Source: Duganella lactea (GTDB taxonomy: Bacteria > Pseudomonadota > Gammaproteobacteria > Burkholderiales > Burkholderiaceae_D). Taken from it: a stretch of DNA of 64,000 nucleotides. The position numbers were made by a program, and so were the translations under genes. Within the stretch, counting starts at the first letter, position 1; each line of letters begins with the position of its first letter. The notes under the pieces are model-generated. The model was not told the origin of the DNA. It saw nothing but the letters and a program-made list of their open reading frames with translations, and did not search any database. The stretch lies in the NCBI RefSeq assembly GCF_009857505.1, contig NZ_WWCP01000010.1:62001-126000 (forward strand), read 5' to 3'. Positions 32,474-40,510 of the stretch are shown piece after piece.

Positions 32474-33835
32474 ATGCATACCGATCCCCAGCAAGCCTAT
32501 CAAGATGCCAACGAGCGCCTGGCCGCCGGCGACCATGCCGGCGCCGAGGCGAGTTATCTGCAAGCGCTGGCATTGCAGCCCTGGCATGCGGCGGCGCGCG
32601 CCAACCTTGGATACCTGAAGGAGCAGCAGGGCGCCGCGGCGGAGGCGGAGTTTCATTATCTGCAGGCGCTGGCGCTGATGCCGGATCACCCGCAGCTCTA
32701 TCAGAATCTCGGCGCGTTGCTGCTGAAGGAGAAGCGCTTTGCCGAATCCGAAACGGCGCTGCGCACGGCGGTGGAGTGTGCATCCGATTCGGCGTCCGCC
32801 TGGAATATGCTGGGCGCGCTGCTGGCGTGTACCCATCGCGAGGCGGAGGGCGAGGCTTGCTACCGCGAAGCGCTGGCGCTGGAGCCGGAACATGCGCGCA
32901 CCCAGTTCAACCTGAGTTACCTGCTGCTGCGTCAGGGACGTTTCGAGGAAGGCTGGCGCATGCTGGACGCGCGCTGGCAGTTCGATCATTTTCCGCTGTC
33001 GTTTGATTGTCCGTTCTGGGAAGGCGAGGCGCTGGCCGGCAAGACGATCGTGCTGGGACTGGAGGCGGGCCACGGCGACATGATCCACTTTGCGCGTTAC
33101 GTGCCTTTGCTGAAGCGGCGTGGCGCGGCGCGCGTGGATGTGGTCTGCCATCCGGCTTTACAGCGGCTGTTTGCGTCGCTGCCTGGCGTGGACCGCGTCC
33201 ATGCGTTGGGCGAGAAGCTGCCGCAGGATTGGGACTACTGGACGCGGCCCATGCGCTTGGCGGGATTGTTCAACACAGACCTAGCGATGATTCCGGCGGA
33301 GGTGCCGTATTTGCGCGCACAACCGGAGCATTGGCGTGGCGCGCTGCCCCGGCATGGCTTGCGCGTCGGCCTGGCGTGGCGCGGCAATGCCAACTTCGAG
33401 AATGACGCCGACCGCTCCTTGCCTTCGTTGATGACGCTTGCGCCGCTGGCGGCCATCGATGCGCATTTCGTCAGCTTGCAGAAGGGCGCTGGTGAGGCAG
33501 AGGCATTGCAGCCACCAAGCGGCATGTCGCTGCTTGCCATCGGCGCGCAGCTAGCTGATTTTGCGGAGACCGCAGCGGTCATCGCCGATCTGGATCTGGT
33601 GATCAGCGTCGATACGGCGGTGGCGCATCTTGCCGGCGCGCTGGGCAAGCCTTGCTGGCTGCTGCTGCCTGATTATCGCTGCGACTGGCGCTGGATGGCG
33701 GAGCGCGGCGACACGCCGTGGTATCCGACTATGCGGCTATTCCGCCAGCAGCCGGGCGGTGGCTGGGCGCCGGTGATCGCGGAGGTGGCGGCCGCGCTGG
33801 CACGATGGACGCCCGTTCAAGCGCGATCACTGTGA
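32474..33835 (+). CDS. TPR-repeat protein with glycosyltransferase-9-like C-terminal domain
   Basis: A 453-residue protein. Residues 1-165 consist of four to five tetratricopeptide repeats (for example AGAEASYLQALALQPWHAAARANLGYLK-type units) and residues about 190-445 resemble a heptosyltransferase/GT9 nucleotide-sugar fold, with VGLAWRGN near the middle and DLDLVISVDTAVAHLAGALG near the C-terminus. Such proteins often modify or bind flagellin or surface proteins, but no partner is nearby. The ATG at 32474 has no clear ribosome binding site and follows the amidohydrolase by 32 bases. It overlaps the convergent UraD/AAH gene by 19 bases. Out of theme with its neighbours. Confidence 0.85.
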   Translation: MHTDPQQAYQDANERLAAGDHAGAEASYLQALALQPWHAAARANLGYLKEQQGAAAEAEFHYLQALALMPDHPQLYQNLGALLLKEKRFAESETALRTAVECASDSASAWNMLGALLACTHREAEGEACYREALALEPEHARTQFNLSYLLLRQGRFEEGWRMLDARWQFDHFPLSFDCPFWEGEALAGKTIVLGLEAGHGDMIHFARYVPLLKRRGAARVDVVCHPALQRLFASLPGVDRVHALGEKLPQDWDYWTRPMRLAGLFNTDLAMIPAEVPYLRAQPEHWRGALPRHGLRVGLAWRGNANFENDADRSLPSLMTLAPLAAIDAHFVSLQKGAGEAEALQPPSGMSLLAIGAQLADFAETAAVIADLDLVISVDTAVAHLAGALGKPCWLLLPDYRCDWRWMAERGDTPWYPTMRLFRQQPGGGWAPVIAEVAAALARWTPVQARSL

Positions 33836-35574
33836 TAGTTGCGCAGGAAGTCCAGCAGCACACGGGCGGCGATGTCGGCGTCGTCGGCCGTCATGGTTTC
33901 CAGCGGATTGTGGCTGATACCGCCATTGCCGCAGCGCGTGAACAGCATGGCGACATCGGTGATGGCAGCCATCGCCATGGCGTCATGGCCGGCGCCGGAC
34001 AGCAGCTCGAAACGTGGCAGGGCGGCGCGTTCGATGGCGTCGCCGAACTGCCGCATCAGGCGCGACGCGCACGGTGCCGCGCTGGCATCCAGCAGCAGCT
34101 GTAGCGTGTATTCGATCTGGCGGCGCGCGCAGATGGCGGCGATGCCGTCCAAGATGTCCTTCACGGCGGCCTGGCGCACGGCGTCGTCGGCGGCGCGAAT
34201 GTCGAGCGAAAGCTTGCAGGCGCCGGGGACGACGTTGACCGAGCCGCCTGGCACCTGCAACTGCCCGACCGTGCCAACCAGCGACGGCGCCTGTGCGCAG
34301 CGCTGTTCGAGCAGCAGCACGATTTCGGCGGCGGCGGCGGCGGCGTCCTTGCGCATCGTCATCGGCGTGGTGCCGGCGTGGCTGGCCAGCCCGGTCAGTT
34401 CGAGCAGATAGCGTGAGCTGCCGGCGATGGCGGTGACCACGCCCAGCGGCAGGTCACGCTCCAGCAGCACCGGGCCTTGTTCGATATGCACTTCCACAAA
34501 GCCCAGCAGGTCGGCGGGATCGCGGGCGATGGCGGGGATGCGCGCGATGTCATGGCCGGCGGCCAGCAGCGCCTCGCGCATGCTGACACCATCGGCGTCG
34601 GTCTGCTCCAGCAGCGACAGGTCGAAGCGGCCCGTCACCGCGGTGCTGCCGAGGAAGGTGCTCTTGAAACGCACGCCTTCTTCTTCGGCGAAACCGACGA
34701 CCTCAAAATTGAACGGCAGCTTTTCGCCGCGCGCGTGCAGATGGCGCGCGATGGCAATCGGCAGCAGAATGCCGAGGCGCCCGTCGTACTTGCCGCCGTT
34801 GCGCACGGTGTCGTAGTGCGAGCCGGTCATCAGGGTTTTGGCGCCGGGCGTGTCGCAACGGTAGATGCCGACCACGTTGCCGACGGCGTCTATGTGCGCA
34901 TCCATGCCGGCCGCGCGCATCCACTCCAGCAGTTGCGTGGCGGTCTTGCGGTGGGCTGGTGTCATGTAGGCGCAGGTCAGGGCGTCTTCGTCGTCGCTCC
35001 ACGCGGCCAGGTCTTCGCTCCATTGCATGATGGCCGGGCCGAATTCCAGCTGCACGGACAGCAGGTCGTTGAGGCGGATTTCGGCGATGCGCTTGATCTG
35101 GCGGAGGCATTCGGCGATTTCGTCGGCACGCTGATTCTTCAGGCGGCGCGCGAAAGTGGAGATGACCACCTGGCGCGTGAGCCCTTGTCCGGTCGGCCCT
35201 TTGACGGCGAGGATGAACGGAAAGCCGAACCTGGCGTTGTAGTTGGCATTCAGCTGATGCAGCGTGGCGAATTCCTCGGCGCTGCACAGGTGCAGGCCGG
35301 ACTTGGCCTGCTCGCTGGTCGATTCGGCGGTCAGTTGTCCGGCCACGGCGGCCTTGCCGGTCAGTTCCGGGTGGGCGCGGATCAGGCCCAGTTGCTCATC
35401 CAGCGTGGCGGCGCTGACCACGTCCTGCAAGGCCAGCTTCAAGGCGGCCAGGCTGGCGAACGGCCGCCGTGCGGCGGCGCGTTCCGGTATCCATGGCGAG
35501 TGCTCGTAAATGCCGCGCAGGCGGTCGACGAAGGTGGCGCTGTCGCAGCTGTTCAGTTCAGAGAGTGTCGTCAT
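33817..35574 (-). CDS. uraD: UraD-allantoate amidohydrolase fusion
   Basis: A 585-residue two-domain enzyme. Residues 1-165 are OHCU decarboxylase (UraD; catalytic His in LIRAHPELTGKA, plus FGFPFILAVKG), the last step of urate to S-allantoin conversion. Residues about 175-585 are an M20-type allantoate amidohydrolase (GSHYDTVRNGGKYDGRLG, AEEEGVRF, HIEQGPVLLE, GISHNPLE) giving ureidoglycine or ureidoglycolate. The ATG at 35574 has GGAG six bases upstream and was preferred to ATGs at 35577, 35586 and 35589. It would act after PuuD; no HIU hydrolase or allantoinase is seen in the window. Confidence 0.92.
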   Translation of the reverse strand: MTTLSELNSCDSATFVDRLRGIYEHSPWIPERAAARRPFASLAALKLALQDVVSAATLDEQLGLIRAHPELTGKAAVAGQLTAESTSEQAKSGLHLCSAEEFATLHQLNANYNARFGFPFILAVKGPTGQGLTRQVVISTFARRLKNQRADEIAECLRQIKRIAEIRLNDLLSVQLEFGPAIMQWSEDLAAWSDDEDALTCAYMTPAHRKTATQLLEWMRAAGMDAHIDAVGNVVGIYRCDTPGAKTLMTGSHYDTVRNGGKYDGRLGILLPIAIARHLHARGEKLPFNFEVVGFAEEEGVRFKSTFLGSTAVTGRFDLSLLEQTDADGVSMREALLAAGHDIARIPAIARDPADLLGFVEVHIEQGPVLLERDLPLGVVTAIAGSSRYLLELTGLASHAGTTPMTMRKDAAAAAAEIVLLLEQRCAQAPSLVGTVGQLQVPGGSVNVVPGACKLSLDIRAADDAVRQAAVKDILDGIAAICARRQIEYTLQLLLDASAAPCASRLMRQFGDAIERAALPRFELLSGAGHDAMAMAAITDVAMLFTRCGNGGISHNPLETMTADDADIAARVLLDFLRNYHSDRA

Positions 35575-35646
35575 CATGGACTCCATCATAACGCGCCAGA
35601 ACCGCCGCGATATATGCGGTATGCGGTACGGTTTATATGGTTGCGC

Positions 35647-36585
35647 TTAATTCTGTGTGAGTGCTTTGGCGGCGGCGGTGACTTGCTCGCGCAGCCATTT
35701 GTGTTCCGGCGCCTGGTGCACCCGCTCGTGCCACAGCTGGTAGAAACGCATCGCCGGGAACTTGACCGGCACGGTGAACTTTTTCAGTCCCATCTGCTTT
35801 TCGTAGTGGCGCACGAACTGGCTGCCGGTGGTCAGCATCAGGTCCGTCTGCGCCAGCATGTTGGGGATCAGGCCGAAGTAGGCCGATTCCACCACCACGT
35901 TGCGCTGCAGGCCCTGGCGCTCCAGATAATCGTCGATGACGCCGAGGTAGCCGGGCAGGATCTGCGTTGGCGCCACGTGCGGCAGCGTGAGGTAGTCGTC
36001 CATCGTCATCTTGTCGCTGTCGGTGCGCAGCGCGTAGGGCGCGTCGGCGCGCATCACGCACACAATCGGGTCCTCGAACAGCTTGGACATGTGCAGGTGC
36101 TCGGGCGGCTCTTCCCAGTTGGCGATGACCAGGTCCATATCGCCATCCGACAGCAGGCGCACGTAGTCCGATCCCGGCCCCAGACCGTGAATCTTGATGC
36201 GGCTGTTGGGCGAGCCGCGTCGCAGCAGCGCGACCAGATTGGGCAGGAACTGGCTGTCCAGATAATCCGGCGCGGCGACGTGAAAGGTGCGCGCCTCTTG
36301 CTGTGGCATGAAAGCTGCCTTCTTCAGGAACAGGTTCTCGGTTTCATCGAGAATGCGCTTTGCTGGTGCAAGCAGGCTTTCACCATGCTGGGTTGGCACC
36401 ATGCCGCGCGCACCACGCACCAAAAGCGGATCGCCGGTCAGCTCGCGCAGCTTGCGCAGCGAGGCCGAGATCGAGGGCTGCGGCTGATTCAGTTTCAGCG
36501 CCACGCGGGAGACATTTTTCTCAACCAGCAGCAGGTAGAGAATGCGGATCAGGTGAAGGTCCAGGTGTTGCGGCAAAGCGGACAT
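35647..36585 (-). CDS. LysR-family regulator, probable controller of purine degradation genes
   Basis: A 312-residue LysR protein: HTH at residues 8-65 (DLHLIRILYLLLVEKNVSRVA, LNQPQPSISASLRKLRELTG) and an effector domain beginning about residue 95 (TFHVAAPDYLDSQFLPNLVAL). It belongs to the NodD/PcaQ-like side of the family that recognises acyl or aromatic inducers. It is divergent from puuD across 117 bases and lies upstream of the UraD-fusion gene on the same strand, so it is well placed to control both. Ligand unknown; urate or a derivative is the natural guess. Confidence 0.9.
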   Translation of the reverse strand: MSALPQHLDLHLIRILYLLLVEKNVSRVALKLNQPQPSISASLRKLRELTGDPLLVRGARGMVPTQHGESLLAPAKRILDETENLFLKKAAFMPQQEARTFHVAAPDYLDSQFLPNLVALLRRGSPNSRIKIHGLGPGSDYVRLLSDGDMDLVIANWEEPPEHLHMSKLFEDPIVCVMRADAPYALRTDSDKMTMDDYLTLPHVAPTQILPGYLGVIDDYLERQGLQRNVVVESAYFGLIPNMLAQTDLMLTTGSQFVRHYEKQMGLKKFTVPVKFPAMRFYQLWHERVHQAPEHKWLREQVTAAAKALTQN

Positions 36586-36702
36586 GTGTTGGAGTCGTTT
36601 ATACGGAAATGAATATGTTTAATATACTCCAATGTTCATGTGGCAGGAATCAAATCCGTTTATCTTCTGTAAATTAGCCACATTATTGACTTCTGAAACA
36701 GC

Positions 36703-37905
36703 ATGGAATACCTGATCCCTTATGGCCTCGAATGGGCTAACCTGCTCGTGCGCTGGCTGCACATCATCACCGGCATCGCCTGGATAGGCGCTTCGTTCTA
36801 TTTTGTGTGGCTGGATAATTCGATCCGTCCGCCGGCGCCGGGCTCGGAGTTGGCGAAGAAGGGCGTCTCGGGCGAGCTGTGGGCGGTGCATGGCGGCGGC
36901 TTTTACAATCCGCAGAAGTATCTGGTGGCGCCGGCCGAGCTGCCGAAGGAGCTGCACTGGTTTAAATGGGAGGCTTATTCCACCTGGCTGTCCGGCATCG
37001 CACTGCTGACCATCGCCTACTACTTCAACGCGCAGGCGATGATGATCGACAAGCAGGTGGCCGACATCAGCAGCCTGCAGGCGGTGGGCATCGGCATCGG
37101 CACGCTGGTCGTTGGCTGGACGGTGTATGACCTGCTGTGCCGGTCGCCGCTGGGCAAGCATGATTTGTGGTTCGGTGTGGTGATTTTCCTGCTGATTACG
37201 GCGGCGGCGTATGGCCTGACGCATGTGCTGAGCGGGCGCGCCGCCTATATCCATGTCGGTGCGCTGATCGGCACCATCATGGTCGGCAATGTGCTGATGC
37301 TGATTATTCCCGGCCAGCGCAAGATGGTCGAGGCCATGTCGGCCGGCCGCATGCCGGATCCGGTGCACGGCCAGAAGGCCAAGCAGCGCAGTGTGCACAA
37401 TAACTACTTTACGCTGCCGGTGCTGTTCATCATGATCAGCAACCACTATGCGATGACGTACCGTCACCAGCATGCGTGGCTGGTGCTGGCGATGATCATG
37501 GCGGCCGGCGTTTTCATCCGCCACTTCTTCAATCTGCGCCACAAGGGCCGCGTGGAGTGGCGCTACCCCGCCATCGGCGTGGCGCTGCTGGCCGGCGTGG
37601 CGGTGGCGATCGCACCAGCCAGACCGGTCGCGGTTGCGGCGTCGGCGGCGCCGGAATTCGCCACGGTGAAAGCGGTGATCGATACGCGCTGTCTTGCCTG
37701 TCACGCGGCGCACCCTACGCAGCCCGGCTTCGCCGCCGCGCCACTGGGCGTGGCCTTCGACACACCCGAAGAGATTCATCAGAATGCGGAGAAAATTTAC
37801 AAGCAGGTGGTGCAGACCAAGGCCATGCCGCTGGCTAACCTGACCAATATGACGGACGCCGAGCGGGCGCGGATCGCCGCATGGTACGAGGCCGGCGCAA
37901 AATGA
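36703..37905 (+). CDS. puuD: Urate hydroxylase PuuD (membrane-bound, cytochrome c fused)
   Basis: A 400-residue protein with eight to nine membrane spans and a C-terminal cytochrome c domain. The opening YGLEWANLLVRWLHIITGIAWIGASFYF contains conserved His, HNNYFTLPVLFIMISNHY is a second family motif, and the heme-binding CLACH lies near residue 330. PuuD oxidises urate to 5-hydroxyisourate, feeding electrons to the respiratory chain instead of making peroxide. It is divergent from the LysR gene. The stop is just overlapped by a possible upstream start of the M20 gene. Confidence 0.93.
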   Translation: MEYLIPYGLEWANLLVRWLHIITGIAWIGASFYFVWLDNSIRPPAPGSELAKKGVSGELWAVHGGGFYNPQKYLVAPAELPKELHWFKWEAYSTWLSGIALLTIAYYFNAQAMMIDKQVADISSLQAVGIGIGTLVVGWTVYDLLCRSPLGKHDLWFGVVIFLLITAAAYGLTHVLSGRAAYIHVGALIGTIMVGNVLMLIIPGQRKMVEAMSAGRMPDPVHGQKAKQRSVHNNYFTLPVLFIMISNHYAMTYRHQHAWLVLAMIMAAGVFIRHFFNLRHKGRVEWRYPAIGVALLAGVAVAIAPARPVAVAASAAPEFATVKAVIDTRCLACHAAHPTQPGFAAAPLGVAFDTPEEIHQNAEKIYKQVVQTKAMPLANLTNMTDAERARIAAWYEAGAK

Positions 37906-37916
37906 AGGAACAAGCG

Positions 37917-39143
37917 ATGAGCAAGCAACAACTGGCCGCGTGGATCGACGCGCATTTTGATGAGGAAGTCGGCGTGTTGCAGCAACTGCTGCGCGTGCCG
38001 ACCGATACGCCTCCCGGCAACAACGCGCCGCACGCGGACATGGTGGCCGATCTGGTCAAGGCCTATGGCTGGACAGCCGAGAAGCACGCCGTGCCGCGGC
38101 AGACCGTGCGCGATTACGGCATGGAGAGCATCACCAATCTGATCGTGCGCCGGCCTTATTCGGCGGACGGACCGACCGTCGCGCTGAATGCGCACGGCGA
38201 CGTGGTGCCGCCGGGCGACAACTGGACCTATCCGCCGTATGGCGGCGTGGTGGACAACGGCTATATCTATGGCCGTGCGGCGGCGGTTTCCAAGTGCGAT
38301 TTCGCAACCTATATCTTTGCCGTGCGCGCCTTGGAGGCGCTGGGCGTGCCGCTGAAGGGCGGGCTGGAACTGCACTTCACCTATGATGAAGAATTCGGTG
38401 GCTTGCTGGGACCGGGCTGGCTGCTGGAACAGAAGCTGACCAAGCCCGATTATGTGATCGCGGCGGGCTTCAGTTACAACATCGTCACCGCGCACAACGC
38501 CTGCCTGCAACTGGAGATTGCGGTGCACGGCAAGTCCGGTCATGGCGCTATGCCGGAAACCGGCCACGATGCGCTGCAGGCGGCCACGCGTATCCTTAAT
38601 GCCATCTACGGCCAACTGCCGGAGCTGAAGAAGATCAAGTCGAAGATCGCCGGCATCGATTCGCCGACCATGCTGGTGGGCCGCATTGATGGCGGCACCA
38701 ACACCAATGTGGTGCCGGGCAAGGTGGTGATGAAGATGGATCGCCGCATGATTCCGGAAGAAGATCCGGCGCAAGTCGAGGCCCAGGTGCGTGCGCTGAT
38801 CGAAAACGCGGTGCAGGGCGTGCCCGGCATCACGCTGGAGATCCGGCGCCTGCTGCTGTCGCACGCGCTGCGCGAACGCTCCGGTACGGAAAAGCTGGTG
38901 GCCAGCATTCAGCGAAATGCCGAAACCTTCATCGGCGAGAAAATACCGGCGCAGGGCACGCCGCTGTATGCGGATGCGCGCCTGTACGGCGAGCATGGTA
39001 TTCCGGCGGTGCTGTACGGCGCCGGTCCGCGCACGGTGCCGGAGTCGAACGCCAAGAAGGCCGATGAACGTCTGAACCTGGAAGATCTGCGCAAGGCGAC
39101 CAAGGTGGTCGCATCGACCCTGTTCGATTTTCTCGGGACCTGA
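37917..39143 (+). CDS. M20/ArgE-DapE-type metallopeptidase next to puuD
   Basis: A 408-residue zinc amidohydrolase: ALNAHGDVVPPGDNWTYPPY and YGRAAAVSKCDFATY hold the first metal ligands, HFTYDEEFGG the catalytic Glu region, and the dimerisation domain has VHGKSGHGAMPETGHDAL. I chose ATG 37917 because AAGGA lies seven bases upstream; an ATG at 37902 overlaps the puuD stop. Its position behind puuD suggests a purine-ring product as substrate, for example an ureido acid, but general M20 enzymes hydrolyse many amides and esters, so the substrate remains open. Confidence 0.85.
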   Translation: MSKQQLAAWIDAHFDEEVGVLQQLLRVPTDTPPGNNAPHADMVADLVKAYGWTAEKHAVPRQTVRDYGMESITNLIVRRPYSADGPTVALNAHGDVVPPGDNWTYPPYGGVVDNGYIYGRAAAVSKCDFATYIFAVRALEALGVPLKGGLELHFTYDEEFGGLLGPGWLLEQKLTKPDYVIAAGFSYNIVTAHNACLQLEIAVHGKSGHGAMPETGHDALQAATRILNAIYGQLPELKKIKSKIAGIDSPTMLVGRIDGGTNTNVVPGKVVMKMDRRMIPEEDPAQVEAQVRALIENAVQGVPGITLEIRRLLLSHALRERSGTEKLVASIQRNAETFIGEKIPAQGTPLYADARLYGEHGIPAVLYGAGPRTVPESNAKKADERLNLEDLRKATKVVASTLFDFLGT

Positions 39144-39180
39144 GATTCCGGCTGGCCTGATGGGTATTTGCGTGAGTGTT

Positions 39181-39214
39181 CTATCATAACGAATCTGGCT
39201 TTGTCGTATGATAG
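39181..39214. promoter_or_regulatory. Inverted repeat before pqiA-like gene
   Basis: CTATCATA (39181-39188) and TATGATAG (39207-39214) form a perfect 8-bp inverted repeat with an 18-base spacer, the right arm overlapping TATGAT, a fair -10 box. It lies 28 bases before the start of the pqi operon and may be an operator. Confidence 0.45.
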
Positions 39215-39241
39215 GGCCATTATTGCTCATCCGGCCGGCCT

Positions 39242-40510
39242 GTGCATCGATACGATTTAATCAGCTGTCACGATTGCGGCGTGCTACACCAGCACCGCCC
39301 GCTGCGTTCGCGCGAGAAGGCGCGGTGCGTGCGTTGCCGCTCGATCCTGTATCGCGGCATCCATCCTGACGCCGGCCGCATGGCGGCGATCACGCTGGCC
39401 GCCTTGTTCACCTTTCTGATTGCGCAGTTCTTCCCCATCGTGGAGCTGGAAGTGGGCGGCTACAACAGCAGCGCCACGCTGCTGGGCGCCATCCGCGTGC
39501 TGTGGACGGAACAGATGCAGCTGGTGGCGGTGGTGGTGTTTTTGTTCACCATTTTGTTACCGGCGGTGGAACTGGGCTCCCTGCTGTATGTGACCATGTC
39601 GCTGCGCGCCGGCCGCCGGCCGCCGGGTTTCGATCATCTGTTGCGCGCGGTCGGCATGGCGCGACGCTGGGGCATGACCGAGGTGCTGATGATCGGCATC
39701 CTGATCACCATTATCAAGATGACCAGTCTGGCCGAAGTGGTGCTGCATCCCGGCCTGTTCGCCTTCGGCGCGCTGACGATCATGCTGGCCATCGTGGTGT
39801 CGTTCGATCCGAAAACGCTGTGGAATATCGGCGAGCACTTGCCGGGGCCGCGCCGCGTGGCGCAGAAGACTTTCAAGTATGCGGCGCTGGTGAAGGGCGC
39901 GCCGCTGCTGGCCTGCCATGCGTGCGGGCTGGTGGAATCGCTGAAGTACACGGTGCGGCATCAGTACTGCGCACGCTGCGGCGCAAGCCTGCATCGGCGG
40001 CGGCCGGACAGCGTGGGGCGTACCTGGGCGTTCCTGCTGGCGGCGACCATTCTTTATATTCCTGCCAACCTGCTGCCGGTGATGTACACCCATTCGCTGT
40101 TCGGCAAGGAGGACGACACCATCATCAGCGGTGTGGTGTTCTTCTGGAACAGCGGCTCGCCGGGGCTGGCGGCCATCATTTTCATCGCCAGCATCGTGGT
40201 GCCGGTGGCCAAGCTGGCGGCATTGGCGCTGCTGGCGTGGACGGCGCAGCGGCGCTCGCGCTGGCGGCCCTTGCAACGCACGGTGTTGTACCGCATCGTG
40301 GAGTTTGTCGGCCGCTGGTCGATGCTGGATATTTTTGTCATTACGCTGACGGTGGCGCTGGTGCGGTTCCAGTCGCTGGCGGTGATCACGGCCGGTCCCG
40401 GCGCGCTGGCGTTTTGCGCGGTGGTGGTGCTGACCATGATCGCGTCTATGCAGTTCGATCCCCGGCTGATCTGGGATCCCATCGATACACACGGAGAGAA
40501 GCATGCCTGA
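39242..40510 (+). CDS. PqiA-family membrane protein of an intermembrane lipid transport system
   Basis: A 422-residue inner-membrane protein with two PqiA repeats of four spans. Each repeat is preceded by a zinc-ribbon-like Cys set, CHDCGVL...CVRC at the N-terminus and CHACGLV...CARC about residue 225, as in PqiA and YebS. The start is a GTG at 39242 without a good ribosome binding site; no ATG gives the conserved N-terminal Cys pair. It works with the MCE protein that follows, with which it overlaps by 8 bases. Confidence 0.92.
   Translation: MHRYDLISCHDCGVLHQHRPLRSREKARCVRCRSILYRGIHPDAGRMAAITLAALFTFLIAQFFPIVELEVGGYNSSATLLGAIRVLWTEQMQLVAVVVFLFTILLPAVELGSLLYVTMSLRAGRRPPGFDHLLRAVGMARRWGMTEVLMIGILITIIKMTSLAEVVLHPGLFAFGALTIMLAIVVSFDPKTLWNIGEHLPGPRRVAQKTFKYAALVKGAPLLACHACGLVESLKYTVRHQYCARCGASLHRRRPDSVGRTWAFLLAATILYIPANLLPVMYTHSLFGKEDDTIISGVVFFWNSGSPGLAAIIFIASIVVPVAKLAALALLAWTAQRRSRWRPLQRTVLYRIVEFVGRWSMLDIFVITLTVALVRFQSLAVITAGPGALAFCAVVVLTMIASMQFDPRLIWDPIDTHGEKHA

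Noticed and set aside
34477..36612. 711-codon forward frame over the UraD fusion and LysR genes
   Set aside because: Covers two clear genes of the opposite strand; composition and lack of motifs mark it as a shadow.
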